Notes: generated by a model from the sequence alone, not told the origin. 64,000 nt of DNA from Sulfuritalea sp. (GCF_017302275.1 NZ_JAFLDR010000020.1:1-64000); one strand, 5' to 3'; positions 10,152-21,516 are shown, counted from the first letter of the stretch. Made by a program: numbers and translations.

Positions 10152-11103
10152 CGTCGTTCGAGCGGCAGGCCTGCTGCGCGCCGGGGAACTCGTCGCCTTC
10201 CCCACCGAAACGGTTTACGGCCTGGGCGCCGACGCGGCGAATCCCCGCGCGATTGCGCGGATCTTCGCCGCCAAGGGGCGGCCCGTCGACCATCCGCTGA
10301 TCGTCCATCTGCCGGATGCCAGCCAGCTCGAGCACTGGGCCGTCGATATTCCCGAAGCCGCACACAGACTGGCGGCGGCATTCTGGCCCGGACCGCTGAC
10401 CCTGATCCTCAGGCGCCATCCGTCGGTCTCCGACGCGATCACCGGCGGCCAGGACACGGTCGGCCTGCGCGTGCCGAACCATCCGCTGGCGCTGCAATTG
10501 TTGCGCGAATTCGGTGGCGGCGTTGCTGCGCCCTCGGCCAATCGATTCGGCCGCATCAGTCCGACCACCGCCGCGCACGTGCGCGAGGATCTCGGTGATG
10601 CCGTGGCGCTGGTGCTCGATGGCGGTCCTTGCGCCGTCGGCATCGAATCCACCATCCTCGACCTCAGCGGCGCCGCGCCGCGCATCCTGCGTCCCGGCAT
10701 GCTCGACGCGGCGGCCATCGGCAAGGTGCTGGGCGTCGTACCTGCGTTTGGCGGCACGGCGGATGCGCCGCGCGTCTCGGGCAGCCTCGAAGCCCACTAC
10801 GCCCCGCGCACTCCCCTGCAACTGGCTGCCGCAACGGAACTCGCCGGGGTCACCACCTGCGCGCTCGATGCCGGACAGCGCGTCGCCGTGCTGGCAGCGC
10901 AAGCGCCCGGGATAGCCCACGAAAGCCTGGTCTGGCGCGCGGCCGACCTCGATCCGGAGCGATTTGCACACGACCTGTATACCCGGCTGCGCGAACTGGA
11001 CGCGCTCTCCTGTGACCTGATCCTGGTCGCCGCGCCCCCTGATGACGAGGCGTGGCGAGCCGTTGCGGACCGCCTGCGGCGGGCTGCCGCCACTTCGAAA
11101 TAG
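10144..11103 (+). CDS. tsaC: Threonylcarbamoyl-AMP synthase (Sua5/YwlC/YrdC family)
   Basis: 319 residues. It makes threonylcarbamoyl-AMP from threonine, bicarbonate and ATP, the first step of the t6A37 tRNA modification. The YrdC domain (residues 1-200) shows LVAFPTETVYGLGADA, KGRPVDHPLIVHL, VGLRVPNHPLAL and APSANRFGRISPT. The extra 110-residue C-terminal Sua5 domain makes it a Sua5-type protein rather than the short TsaC, hence the length. It overlaps purK by 8 bases. TsaE, needed later in the same pathway, is at 28.5 kb. Confidence 0.93.
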   Translation: MNDVVRAAGLLRAGELVAFPTETVYGLGADAANPRAIARIFAAKGRPVDHPLIVHLPDASQLEHWAVDIPEAAHRLAAAFWPGPLTLILRRHPSVSDAITGGQDTVGLRVPNHPLALQLLREFGGGVAAPSANRFGRISPTTAAHVREDLGDAVALVLDGGPCAVGIESTILDLSGAAPRILRPGMLDAAAIGKVLGVVPAFGGTADAPRVSGSLEAHYAPRTPLQLAAATELAGVTTCALDAGQRVAVLAAQAPGIAHESLVWRAADLDPERFAHDLYTRLRELDALSCDLILVAAPPDDEAWRAVADRLRRAAATSK

Positions 11104-11194
11104 GGGTGAAACTTTAATTTCATCGAGGCCTGAAGTTCTTTGGCTGCGGCCGATAATTTTCCTGAGGGCGGACTTTCCGCCAAGGAGCGAGAGA

Positions 11195-11464
11195 ATGGCT
11201 GCCAAGCAACGCGATGGCTTGCATCCGGGAACAGGCCGGCAGGGCGCGGAACGAATCGACAGCGCCATCGCCGGTGCGGTTGGCGCCGCGATCAAGCAGG
11301 GCTTTGTGGTCGGACGCGAAGTCCTGGTCGGCAGCATCCCCGGCATCGTCGTCGGCTACAACATCGCCGCAGTCGGCACCTTCCTCGGCAAAAGCTATCC
11401 GCTGGTCGTGCGCACCGAACTGGGAGTCACCAAGTGCGCGCTGAAGGAGGTCAGCCTCGTCTGA
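11195..11464 (+). CDS. Small conserved hypothetical protein
   Basis: 89 residues, start ATG at 11195 behind a good AAGGAG at about 11182. After a hydrophilic N-terminus (MAAKQRDGLHPGTG) comes a glycine- and alanine-rich amphipathic stretch (IDSAIAGAVGAAIKQGFVVG) and SIPGIVVGYNIAAVGTFLG, which could be one weak membrane-associating segment. No catalytic motif is visible and I do not recognise the family. It stands alone between tsaC and tRNA-Ala. The 91-base gap upstream carries a small hairpin (GGCGGA-CTT-TCCGCC). Confidence 0.65.
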   Translation: MAAKQRDGLHPGTGRQGAERIDSAIAGAVGAAIKQGFVVGREVLVGSIPGIVVGYNIAAVGTFLGKSYPLVVRTELGVTKCALKEVSLV

Positions 11465-11513
11465 GGCCGGCTTTCCTTGCCTTGGCGCGATTGATATAAT
11501 CCACTCCCTTGAC

Positions 11514-11589
11514 GGGGGTGTAGCTCAGTTGGGAGAGCGCGACGTTCGCAACGTCGAGGCCAGCGGTTCGATCCCGCTCACCTCCACCA
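11514..11589 (+). tRNA. tRNA-Ala (CGC)
   Basis: 76-nt cloverleaf with an encoded CCA end. The acceptor GGGGGTG pairs with CACCTCC. The anticodon stem CGACG/CGTCG encloses the loop TTCGCAA, giving anticodon CGC (reads GCG). T-arm GGTTCGATCC. A consensus -10 TATAAT at 11495-11500 lies just upstream, with a weak TTTCCT 17 bases before it. Confidence 0.93.
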
Positions 11590-11596
11590 GTTCACC

Positions 11597-11626
11597 AAGG
11601 TCAGACTTCGGTCTGGCCTTTTTTTT
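11597..11626 (+). terminator. Rho-independent terminator after tRNA-Ala
   Basis: Hairpin GGTCAGAC-TTCG-GTCTGGCC (one G-U pair) followed by eight T residues. Confidence 0.88.
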
Positions 11627-11655
11627 GCCCGGCGAAAGACGAGAGTGCGCCGGGT

Positions 11656-12756
11656 CTAGTTCAGCGCAAGGATGTGGCCGAGGCGCGGGTCGCCGCGACC
11701 GGCGAGCACGTCGGCGTAGGCGGCCGACACCGCCTGCGGTCCCTGGTGCCGCTTCACCACCAGCCAGGGCTGCCCGGGCTTGCCCAAGGTGCCGAGGAAA
11801 GCCTGCCATGCCTGAAGCAGGCGCTGGCCAAGCAGGTCCGCGCCCCATTCACCGCTGCGCTTCTTGATCTGCGCCGGGGCGAAGAACAGGGTCGCCCGCG
11901 GACCCGGAAGATCGCGCGCGCTGCCGAGTCGGTCGATGTGCGTGCCGCCGATGGAACTGCTGTATTTCAGGTTGGCGAAGCGCGTGTGGATATCCTTGCG
12001 CAGGGCGGCATTGCCGGAAAAATCGACGTATATGCAGGCCGCGTCGGCGGCGACCTGTTCAAGCCGTCCATAGTCGAGGACCCGGTGGTAGCACCCCAGG
12101 CTCTTGCAGAATTCCACGTTCGCTGCCGAGGTCAGTCCGACCACTTCGATGCCCTTGCGCTGCGCCAGCATGAAGGCAGTGCCCCAGGCGGTCTTGCTCG
12201 ATGCGCTGGAGAGCAGCACGATGGCGTCGCCGGTATCGTTGGCGCCGAAGAAGTTGTTGTCCGCCAGGAAGTCGTCGATCAGCCACGAGGTAATGAACAA
12301 CGGTCGCAGCAGCGCTTGTTGGTCCTCGGTTTGCGCGGTGTGGAACGGGTCGCTGGAACAGCGCAGGTAGCTGTTGTAGACCGCATGCAGTGCGGCCCGA
12401 TGGGCGGCGCCGTCCGAGAAGCCCGCGGTGGATAGTCGGATCGGTTGCAGAACGACGGCGGACGACATCGGGTAGTAGCCGTAAAAGCGCTCGCCGAGCG
12501 AGATGCCGGAACAACGGGACTCGATCACGTCGGCGAAGCCCCACGCGGGGATTCTTCCCCAGCCGTCCTCGGCCGGGTAGAAACCCCAGTAGCTCATGGC
12601 ATCACCGAACGCCGCGTACGTGATGTTGTTGGCGGTCAGCGCGAACTTGTCCACGCGCAGGCGGACCTGCCCGGCGTCGAGGGCGGGTGCCGGCACCGTG
12701 CGCAATTCCGTGCGCGAAAGCTGGTCCTTGCGGACGAGGAAGTCTAAGGTGTCCAT
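11656..12756 (-). CDS. DUF2855 family protein (MDR/quinone oxidoreductase-like)
   Basis: 366 residues from the ATG at 12756 (MDTLDFLVRKDQLSRTEL). The fold resembles the medium-chain dehydrogenase/reductase superfamily: an N-terminal part with LTANNITYAAFGDAMSYW and WGFADVIES, and a C-terminal Rossmann-like part with VLLSSASSKTAWGTAFML and GIEVVGLTSAANVEFCKSLG. This is the pattern of DUF2855 proteins, whose substrate is unknown. It lies on the opposite strand between two tRNA genes with no functional partner nearby, so context adds nothing. Confidence 0.75.
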   Translation of the reverse strand: MDTLDFLVRKDQLSRTELRTVPAPALDAGQVRLRVDKFALTANNITYAAFGDAMSYWGFYPAEDGWGRIPAWGFADVIESRCSGISLGERFYGYYPMSSAVVLQPIRLSTAGFSDGAAHRAALHAVYNSYLRCSSDPFHTAQTEDQQALLRPLFITSWLIDDFLADNNFFGANDTGDAIVLLSSASSKTAWGTAFMLAQRKGIEVVGLTSAANVEFCKSLGCYHRVLDYGRLEQVAADAACIYVDFSGNAALRKDIHTRFANLKYSSSIGGTHIDRLGSARDLPGPRATLFFAPAQIKKRSGEWGADLLGQRLLQAWQAFLGTLGKPGQPWLVVKRHQGPQAVSAAYADVLAGRGDPRLGHILALN

Positions 12757-12878
12757 GATGGCGCGTTCCCTCGGGTTGGTGGCAGGCGGCGGACGACTCG
12801 CGGACGAGCCGTCCGCGCAAGTCTGGCACAGGCTACATCGCAGGGATACCGTCCGCGCTTTTGGCGCGGACATGAACG

Positions 12879-12908
12879 AAAAGGGCCTGCATTGCTGCAA
12901 GCCCTTTG
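12879..12908 (-). terminator. Rho-independent terminator after tRNA-Arg
   Basis: Read on the minus strand, AAAGGGC-TTGCAG...CTGCAGG-like arms end in GCCCTTTT, directly downstream of tRNA-Arg. A second small hairpin (12851-12871, GTCCGCG/CGCGGAC) follows. Confidence 0.65.
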
Positions 12909-12915
12909 GTATTGC

Positions 12916-12992
12916 TGGCGCGCCCGGAGAGATTCGAACTCCCTACCCCTTGGTTCGTAGCCAAGTACTCTATCCAGATGAGCTACGGGCGC
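12916..12992 (-). tRNA. tRNA-Arg (ACG)
   Basis: 77-nt cloverleaf on the minus strand with an encoded CCA. The acceptor GCGCCCG pairs with CGGGCGC. The anticodon stem-loop TTGGCTACGAACCAA gives anticodon ACG, the arginine tRNA whose wobble A becomes inosine and reads CGU, CGC and CGA. Confidence 0.93.
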
Positions 12993-13074
12993 TTGAGAGG
13001 GGCGGATTATACCGAAGATACCGATGAAAACAAGGCGCCAAGCCGCCGCCGGTGGTGGCGCGCGCCGACGCCGG

Positions 13075-13650
13075 TCAATTCTTCTGGGTGGCCCGCACTC
13101 GCTGCGCCAGCGCACGCACCTGTTCCGCCGACAGTTCTTCTGGCGTCTTGTCGCGGAAGACCAGCCAGAGCAGCGCGCCGTTGATCAGAACCAGCGCGGC
13201 CTCGATATAGAGGATCGGAGTTACCAGTTGACGCTGGGAGTTGTCGCCGAACACGAAGTAGAAACCCTCGAAGGTCGGCAGGGCCGCCTTGGTGATGGCC
13301 GAGTAGTACTCGAAGGGCGGGAACAGGACCATTAGCACAAGGTTGATGGCAACCAGCAGGAGTACCGACCGCTGGCGCTTGTTGCCTCCTAGGCGGCGCG
13401 CCTGGCTGACTGCCGGAGCGCGCAACAGCAGCACGGCGATGCAGGCGTTGATCAGCACCACGATGACCTCCAGCAGGAGGAAATCCTTGTTCAGCACGCG
13501 GTTGAGGTGGGAGCCGAAGGCAAAGTAGAAGCCGTCGAAGGTCGGCACGTTGCCGCGTTGCAGGGAGACGTAGTCGTAAGGCGGGAAGGCCGCCAGCAGA
13601 AGCAGGTTGGCGACCGCCACGAACACGGCGATCCGTTGTGAGGTGTTCAT
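13075..13650 (-). CDS. Hypothetical four-helix membrane protein with internal duplication
   Basis: 191 residues with about four hydrophobic segments. The protein is a tandem duplication: LAAFPPYDYVS...VPTFDGFYFAFG in the first half and MVLFPPFEYYS...LPTFEGFYFVFG in the second. Each half is a hydrophobic helix, an FPPxxY loop, a PTFxGFYFxFG motif and a second helix. The short charged tail (DKTPEELSAEQVRALAQRV) is probably cytoplasmic. I do not recognise the family and assign no function. It stands alone on the minus strand between tRNA-Arg and the divergent ugpB. Confidence 0.7.
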   Translation of the reverse strand: MNTSQRIAVFVAVANLLLLAAFPPYDYVSLQRGNVPTFDGFYFAFGSHLNRVLNKDFLLLEVIVVLINACIAVLLLRAPAVSQARRLGGNKRQRSVLLLVAINLVLMVLFPPFEYYSAITKAALPTFEGFYFVFGDNSQRQLVTPILYIEAALVLINGALLWLVFRDKTPEELSAEQVRALAQRVRATQKN

Positions 13651-13794
13651 GACGCTCGAATTGCGGGCGGAATGCCTGCTCCAGTCGGGAATTCAGGCAT
13701 AGCGTAATCGACAAGCGATGAGGGTGCAACAGTTTCGGGCCCCGTGTCGTTCGCGTATAAACTCGTTCTGTTTGCTTGAACGAGAGGCGGTCGG

Positions 13795-15060
13795 ATGGGG
13801 AAGACAATCGGAATCTTGATCGGATGCTGCATGGCCGGCGCGGCCGTTGCGCAGGACGTCACCCTGCGCCATGACCTCGACGGCCGCGCGCTGGATACGT
13901 TGGCGACGCTGGTGCTGCGCTTCAACGATGGACTCAAGGGCAAGGGCCGCGTGCTCTTGCAGGACGCGCGCGGCGTGGAGCATAAGCAGGTGCTGCCGAA
14001 TCTGGCATTGCTCGATCCCGACGACAGCATGGATTTTTTCGACACGCGGCCGCGCTTTCGCCCGCTGCACGAGGTCATGGGCGAGGCCGGGCAGAGGCTG
14101 GACGCGGCGCAGTTCTATCCGCAGGTGGCCGATGCGGTGGACGACGCCGGCGGGCGCATCCAGGCACTGCCGCTGGCATTGACCCTGCCTGTGCTGCTCA
14201 CCAACCGCACTGCACTGCGCAGGGCTGGCGTCGATCCGGACCAGCCGGTGCGCACCTGGTGGGAGCTGCAAAAGGTGGCCGGCGAAATTTACGACCGCGG
14301 TGGCAAATGCCCCCTGACCACCTCGCGTTTCGCCTGGGTGCATTCGGAGAACATCTCGGCGCAGGCCGGCGAGCCGCTGATGGCGAAAAACGGCAAAGTG
14401 GATCAGGTGCTGCTCAATGGCATGGCCAACGTCAAGCACCTCGCCCTGCTGGCGAGCTGGCAAAAGAGCCGCTACTTCCACTATTCCGGCCGGGCGCGCG
14501 AAGGCGACCGTCGCTTCCTCGCCGGTGAATGCGCGATGCTGACGGGACCGTCATCCCTCTTTGCCGAGGCCAGGCGCGCCGGCATCGATGTCGGCATCCA
14601 TCCCCTGCCCCATTACGACGACGCCTATGCGGCGAAGCCCAACGATGTCCTTCCCGATGGTGCCGGACTGTGGGTGCTGGCGGGGCACAAGAAGGACGAA
14701 AACCGGCTTGCGGCACGATTCGTGGGTTACCTGTTGCGCCCCGAGGTGCAGAAGGAATGGGTGCAGGCGACCAGTTACCTGCCGATGACACCGGGCGCAC
14801 TGGCCGCGCTCCGCAGTGCGGACATCCCGCCGCATCTGCTGGATGCGGCGCAAAGGCGCCTGTCGGTGTCGCGCAAGGGCAGCACCCGGATCAAGCACGG
14901 ACCCATTCGCGACCGCCTGCACGAATTCCTCGGCGAGGAAGTGGAGTTCGTATGGACCACCGACCGGGCGGCCAAGGAGGCGCTGGACAACGCCATGCGC
15001 CGCGTCAATGCGGCGATTGCGGCGCCGCCCAAGGCGGGATCCGTTCCGGTCCGGCCATGA
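13795..15060 (+). CDS. ugpB: ABC transporter periplasmic substrate-binding protein, UgpB-like
   Basis: 421-residue family 1 extracellular solute-binding protein. It has a signal peptide (MGKTIGILIGCCMAGAAVAQ), then a typical sugar/glycerol-phosphate binding fold with FNDGLKGKGRV, ALPLALTLPVLLTNRTALRRAG, a WWELQKVA helix and GLWVLAGHKKDENRLAARF near the end. The next gene, overlapping by 4 bases, is a glycerophosphodiesterase, which points to sn-glycerol-3-phosphate or its diesters as ligand. The cognate ugpA, ugpE and ugpC do not follow, so the permease and ATPase must be elsewhere or shared. Confidence 0.78.
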   Translation: MGKTIGILIGCCMAGAAVAQDVTLRHDLDGRALDTLATLVLRFNDGLKGKGRVLLQDARGVEHKQVLPNLALLDPDDSMDFFDTRPRFRPLHEVMGEAGQRLDAAQFYPQVADAVDDAGGRIQALPLALTLPVLLTNRTALRRAGVDPDQPVRTWWELQKVAGEIYDRGGKCPLTTSRFAWVHSENISAQAGEPLMAKNGKVDQVLLNGMANVKHLALLASWQKSRYFHYSGRAREGDRRFLAGECAMLTGPSSLFAEARRAGIDVGIHPLPHYDDAYAAKPNDVLPDGAGLWVLAGHKKDENRLAARFVGYLLRPEVQKEWVQATSYLPMTPGALAALRSADIPPHLLDAAQRRLSVSRKGSTRIKHGPIRDRLHEFLGEEVEFVWTTDRAAKEALDNAMRRVNAAIAAPPKAGSVPVRP

Positions 15061-15776
15061 TCTATCCGCGCATCATCGCGCATCGCTGTGGTGGCGCGCT
15101 GGCGCCGGAGAACACCCTGGCCGGTTTGCGCATCGCGGCACGCATCGGCTGCCGCGGCGTCGAGTTCGACGCCATGCTCGGCGCCGATGGCGTTCCGGTG
15201 CTGATCCACGACGAGACCCTGGAGCGCACCACCTCGGGCCTGGGTGGCGTGGCGGCCGCGGATTCCGGACAACTGCTGCGGCTCGATGCCGGTTGCCGGC
15301 ATCATCGGGCGTTCGGTGGGGAGCCACTGCCGAGCCTGGACCAGGCCCTGCGGTTGTGTGCCGCCTTAGGGCTGTGGGCCAATGTCGAGATCAAGCCCGC
15401 CACGGGTCATGAAGCGGAGACCGGGCGCGCCGTGGCTCGAGCCTCGGCCGCGATCGGCGGCAAGCTGGTACTTTCGTCGTTTTCCGAGGTGGCCTTGCAG
15501 GCCGCCGCCGTCGAGGCGCCGCTGCTGCCGCGCGCCATGCTGGTCGAGGCGGTTCCGACCGACTGGCCTGGGCTGTTGGAGCGATCGGGATCGCGGGCGC
15601 TGCATTGCGCGGCGAACTCGCTGGCGGAGGATGTGGCGCACGCAGTGTGCAAGGCCGGCTATCCGCTGGCCTGTTACACGGTGAATGGCCGCGACGAGGG
15701 CGCGCGGCTTTTTGCGCTCGGGGTCAGCGCGGTCTTCAGCGATCGCCCCGACCTCTGGCAGGCCGAGGAAATGTAA
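15057..15776 (+). CDS. ugpQ: Glycerophosphodiester phosphodiesterase UgpQ
   Basis: 239-residue cytoplasmic GDPD-family enzyme that hydrolyses glycerophosphodiesters to glycerol-3-phosphate and an alcohol. The catalytic N-terminus IAHRCGGALAPENTLAG carries the HR and E-N motif, followed by VEFDAMLGADGVPVLIHDETLERTT with the metal-binding E/D and the second His. The C-terminal AVFSDRPDL closes the TIM barrel. There is no signal peptide, so it acts on imported substrate. The ATG overlaps the ugpB stop (ATGA). Confidence 0.9.
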   Translation: MIYPRIIAHRCGGALAPENTLAGLRIAARIGCRGVEFDAMLGADGVPVLIHDETLERTTSGLGGVAAADSGQLLRLDAGCRHHRAFGGEPLPSLDQALRLCAALGLWANVEIKPATGHEAETGRAVARASAAIGGKLVLSSFSEVALQAAAVEAPLLPRAMLVEAVPTDWPGLLERSGSRALHCAANSLAEDVAHAVCKAGYPLACYTVNGRDEGARLFALGVSAVFSDRPDLWQAEEM

Positions 15777-15875
15777 GCCGGCTTACCGCCGCTTACATTT
15801 TCCTGTCACCTGGATTGCGGTGCCGGCGTTACTCTGCGCATGGGGTTGTCCCATTCCAGACAAGAGGAGCAACAA

Positions 15876-16256
15876 ATGAAAAGCACATCAAGGCTGCTGC
15901 TTGCCGTTTTCGCCGCATTCACCCTGCCCGTGCTGGCGCAAACCGCGCCGGCAAAGGATCCTGCCACAACGCCCGGCATCGACAAGCGCCAGGCCAACCA
16001 GCAGCAGCGCATTGACCAGGGTGTCAAGACGGGGGAACTGACGTCCAGGGAAGCGGCGCGCCTCGAAAAGGGTCAGGATCGGGTGCAGGCGATGGAAGAC
16101 AAGGCCAAGGCCGACGGGAAGGTGACTGCCAGGGAACGCGCGAGGATCCAGAAGGCCCAGGACGGCCAGAGTCGCAAGATCGCCCGCGAAAAGCATGATC
16201 GTCAGCATGACCGCAACCACGACGGCAAGAAGGATCGCCCGGCTCGCAACCGCTGA
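15876..16256 (+). CDS. Secreted, highly charged small protein with two repeats
   Basis: 126 residues with a clear signal peptide ([22 protein letters not shown]). The mature part is almost entirely charged or polar and contains two related units, [19 protein letters not shown] and [18 protein letters not shown], each predicted helical. A His/Asp/Lys-rich tail ([14 protein letters not shown]) follows. It is preceded by GAGGAG about 8 bases before the ATG and followed by a good terminator, so it is a single-gene unit. Similar small periplasmic proteins occur in betaproteobacteria without known function. The tail could bind metal, but that is only a guess. Confidence 0.72.
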   Translation: MKSTSRLLLAVFAAFTLPVLAQTAPAKDPATTPGIDKRQANQQQRIDQGVKTGELTSREAARLEKGQDRVQAMEDKAKADGKVTARERARIQKAQDGQSRKIAREKHDRQHDRNHDGKKDRPARNR

Positions 16257-16276
16257 GCATTCGAACCGGACAACAG

Positions 16277-16297
16277 CCCGCCGCGAGGCGGGTTTTT
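16277..16297 (+). terminator. Rho-independent terminator
   Basis: Hairpin CCCGCC-GCGA-GGCGGG followed by TTTTTG, just after the small secreted protein. Confidence 0.85.
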
Positions 16298-16425
16298 GTT
16301 TTCCCGCGCGGCGCGGTCGGCATCCCGCAGTCGGAACGCGGCCCGCTGTCGGAGCGGGACTTGCCCCGGCGATGCGCCTTCATCGCGTAAAATCCATCTT
16401 TTGCCTCTCAGGCTGCGCGCCCGCC

Positions 16426-19046
<2,621 letters not shown>

Positions 19047-19047
<1 letters not shown>

Positions 19048-19070
19048 GAGTCGGCGCTGACGATACGGCG
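19047..19070 (+). repeat. Dispersed 24-bp repeat, copy 5 (between alaS and pgm)
   Basis: AGAGTCGGCGCTGACG followed by ATACGGCG. It begins at the last base of the alaS stop and is the only clearly intergenic copy. Confidence 0.7.
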
Positions 19071-19112
19071 CTTCGCGCCATCACGGCGCCCGCCGCAGGT
19101 GCCATTGCCGGT

Positions 19113-20495
19113 TCAGAAGCCGGTGTCCAGCCCCGGCCAGATGGCTTTCAACGCAGACCGGAATTCATCCTGGATGCGGCGCAGCGCCACCTGGGTGTCC
19201 GCCTCGAACCGCAGCACCACCACCGGCGTCGTATTCGAAGCGCGCGCCAGGCCGAAGCCGTCGGCATACTCGGCGCGCACGCCGTCGATGGTGATGAGTT
19301 CCTTTGCGTCGGGCAGCAGCTTCCTGCCACCCTGGCGCAGCTTGGCCACCAGCGTGTGCGGTTCGCCTTCCTGCATCTTGACGTTGAGTTCCGGGGTCGA
19401 GATGGCATTGGGCAGGTTCTGCAGCGGCCAGTTGGAATCCGTCCAGCGCGAGACGATTTCGAGCAGGCGGGCGCCGGTGTAGAGCGCGTCGTCGAAGCCG
19501 TACCAGCGTTCCTTGAAGAACATGTGGCCGCTCATCTCGCCGGCCAGCGGCGCGCCGGTTTCCTTGAGCTTGGTCTTGATCAGGGCGTGGCCGGTGTTCC
19601 ACATCAGCGGCCGGCCGCCCTGGTGGCGGATGGATTCCGCGACCCAGCGCGAACATTTCACGTCGTAGATGATCTGGGCGCCGGGATTGCGCGTCAGCAC
19701 GTCGGCGGCGAACAACATCAGTTGGCGGTCGGGATAGATGATCTCGCCGTCCCGGGTGACGACACCCAGCCGGTCGCCGTCGCCGTCGAAGGCCAGCCCG
19801 AGTTCGGCGCCGGTTTCGCGCAGGGCGCGCTGCAGGTCGATGAGGTTCTCGGGCTTGGACGGATCGGGGTGATGGTTCGGGAAGTTGCCATCGACCTCGC
19901 AGAACAGCGGCGTGACGGCACAGCCCATGCGGCGGAACAGGTCGGGGGCGACACTGCCGGCGACGCCGTTGCCGCAGTCGATGACGATCTTCATCGGTCG
20001 CGCCAGCTTGACGTCGGCGACGATGCGGTCGATGTAAGCTTGGCGCACGCTGGCGTGGCGCACGCGGCCGTGGCCCTCGCAATAGTCGGCGCCGACGATA
20101 CGGCGGCGCAGGTCCTGGATCATCTCGCCGTAAAGCGTCTGGCCATCGAGCACCATTTTCAGGCCGTTGTACTCGGGCGGGTTGTGGCTGCCGGTGACCG
20201 AAACGCAGCTTCCGGTACCCAGTTCGTGGGCGGCGAAATAGGTCATCGGCGTCGGCACCCGGCCGATGTCGATCACGTCGGTGCCGGTGGACGTGATGCC
20301 GTCCGCGAGGGCGCCGGCCAGTGCCGGGCCGGACAGGCGGCCGTCGCGACCGATGACGATGGACTTGACGCCGCGCGCCACGGCCTCGGTGCCAAGGGCC
20401 ATGCCGATCTGGCGCACCGTATCCGCCGTCAGTGTGGTGCGCACGATGCCGCGGATGTCATAGGCCTTGAAGATTTCGGGAGCGGGCATTTGCAT
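19113..20495 (-). CDS. Phosphomannomutase/phosphoglucomutase (AlgC-like)
   Basis: 460 residues from the ATG at 20495 (MQMPAPEIFKAYDIRGIV). It interconverts hexose 1- and 6-phosphates for LPS and exopolysaccharide precursors. The four domains carry the phosphoserine loop SVTGSHNPPEYNG (about residue 100), the metal loop DGDGDRLG, the sugar-recognition GEMSGHMFF and the C-terminal phosphate-binding RASNTTPVVVLRFEA. This is the layout of the bifunctional PMM/PGM (AlgC) subgroup. An upstream in-frame start would add a Cys-rich extension not typical of the family. Cell-envelope genes follow in the same direction (waaF). Confidence 0.9.
   Translation of the reverse strand: MQMPAPEIFKAYDIRGIVRTTLTADTVRQIGMALGTEAVARGVKSIVIGRDGRLSGPALAGALADGITSTGTDVIDIGRVPTPMTYFAAHELGTGSCVSVTGSHNPPEYNGLKMVLDGQTLYGEMIQDLRRRIVGADYCEGHGRVRHASVRQAYIDRIVADVKLARPMKIVIDCGNGVAGSVAPDLFRRMGCAVTPLFCEVDGNFPNHHPDPSKPENLIDLQRALRETGAELGLAFDGDGDRLGVVTRDGEIIYPDRQLMLFAADVLTRNPGAQIIYDVKCSRWVAESIRHQGGRPLMWNTGHALIKTKLKETGAPLAGEMSGHMFFKERWYGFDDALYTGARLLEIVSRWTDSNWPLQNLPNAISTPELNVKMQEGEPHTLVAKLRQGGRKLLPDAKELITIDGVRAEYADGFGLARASNTTPVVVLRFEADTQVALRRIQDEFRSALKAIWPGLDTGF
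20082..20105 (+). repeat. Dispersed 24-bp repeat, copy 6 (antisense in pgm)
   Basis: ATAGTCGGCGCCGACG followed by ATACGGCG on the plus strand, antisense to the mutase gene. Confidence 0.65.
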
Positions 20496-20526
20496 GACGA
20501 GTGATTGGTAAGGGAACAGGCGGGAA

Positions 20527-21516
20527 TTATCGCATGCGGCCGAACTCGGGCCGCTGGCCGGAAAAATGCGCGAGCAGTCGTTGTGGCATCCAGTCGATGC
20601 GACCGGGCAGGGCATTGTGTACGAAGCCGACATGGCCGCCTTGGCGATGGATTTCCAGCGTTACCGCGGCGGGCAGGCTTTCGGGGCGCGGCAGTGCCGA
20701 CCGGGGCAGGAAGGGGTCATTGGCGGCATGCAACAGCAGGGTCGGCGCGCGTATCGCGGCGAGCAGCGGCCCGGCGCTGCTGCGCGCGTAATAGTCGTCG
20801 GCGCCGAGGAAGCCGTGCAGCGGCGCGGTGACGGCATCGTCGAAGTCGCGCAGGGTGCGCGCGGACTCCGCGCGGCGCAGGTCGAAGCGGCCCGGAAACC
20901 GTCGCGCCTTGGCACGTGCCGCGGGGATCAGCGTGCGCAGGAAATGCCGCGCATAGACGAGGTTGAATCCCGAAGACAGCGACAGGTTGGCGGCGGCCAG
21001 GTCGAGCGGCGCGCTGACCGATGCGGCCGCGTCGACCACGTCGGCCGCCGCCGCGCCCTGTTCGGCCAGCCACTTCAGCAGGGCATTGCCGCCGAGGGAA
21101 ACCCCCGCGGCGAACAGCGCTGGGTGACCGATGTCGCGCAGGCGCCTCAGGATCCAGCCGATCTCGGCGGAATCACCGGAGTGGTAGCCGCGTGGCAGGC
21201 GATTGGGTTCGCCCGAGCATCCGCGAAAATGCACAACCACGCCATGCCATCCGCGTTGCGCCGCGGCGTGCATCAGGCGGCGCGCGTAGTGGCTGCGCGA
21301 ACTCCCCTCCAGCCCGTGGAACAGTGCCACGCAGGGCGTGCCGGGCATTCCGTCGATCCAGTCGAGGTCGATGAAATCGCCGTCCGGCGTCTCCCAGCGC
21401 TCGCGCCGGTAGCGCGGCAATGGCCCCTTGATCAGCAGTGGCCAGATGGTCTGCGCGTGGCGGCCGGGCAGCCAGGGCGCCGCCTGGTAGGGCGCGGCGT
21501 CGGCGGATGGCCTCAA
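20527..21516 (-). CDS. YheT-family alpha/beta hydrolase
   Basis: 329-residue alpha/beta-fold hydrolase of the YheT/Hydrolase_4 (COG0429) type. Features are WLPGRHAQTIWP near the N-terminus, the oxyanion strand VALFHGLEGSSRSHY, HFRGCSGEPNRLPRGYHSGD, the nucleophile elbow GVSLGGNALLKWL and a late His in HRQGGHVGFVH. The physiological substrate of the family is not established. The start overlaps the stop of the upstream NTF2-like gene, so it is translationally coupled in a waaF-(NTF2-like)-yheT operon. Confidence 0.85.
   Translation of the reverse strand: MRPSADAAPYQAAPWLPGRHAQTIWPLLIKGPLPRYRRERWETPDGDFIDLDWIDGMPGTPCVALFHGLEGSSRSHYARRLMHAAAQRGWHGVVVHFRGCSGEPNRLPRGYHSGDSAEIGWILRRLRDIGHPALFAAGVSLGGNALLKWLAEQGAAAADVVDAAASVSAPLDLAAANLSLSSGFNLVYARHFLRTLIPAARAKARRFPGRFDLRRAESARTLRDFDDAVTAPLHGFLGADDYYARSSAGPLLAAIRAPTLLLHAANDPFLPRSALPRPESLPAAVTLEIHRQGGHVGFVHNALPGRIDWMPQRLLAHFSGQRPEFGRMR

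Noticed and set aside
16195..16425. N-terminal extension of alaS
   Set aside because: It would include the preceding gene's end and terminator; AlaS homologues start at MKSSEIR.
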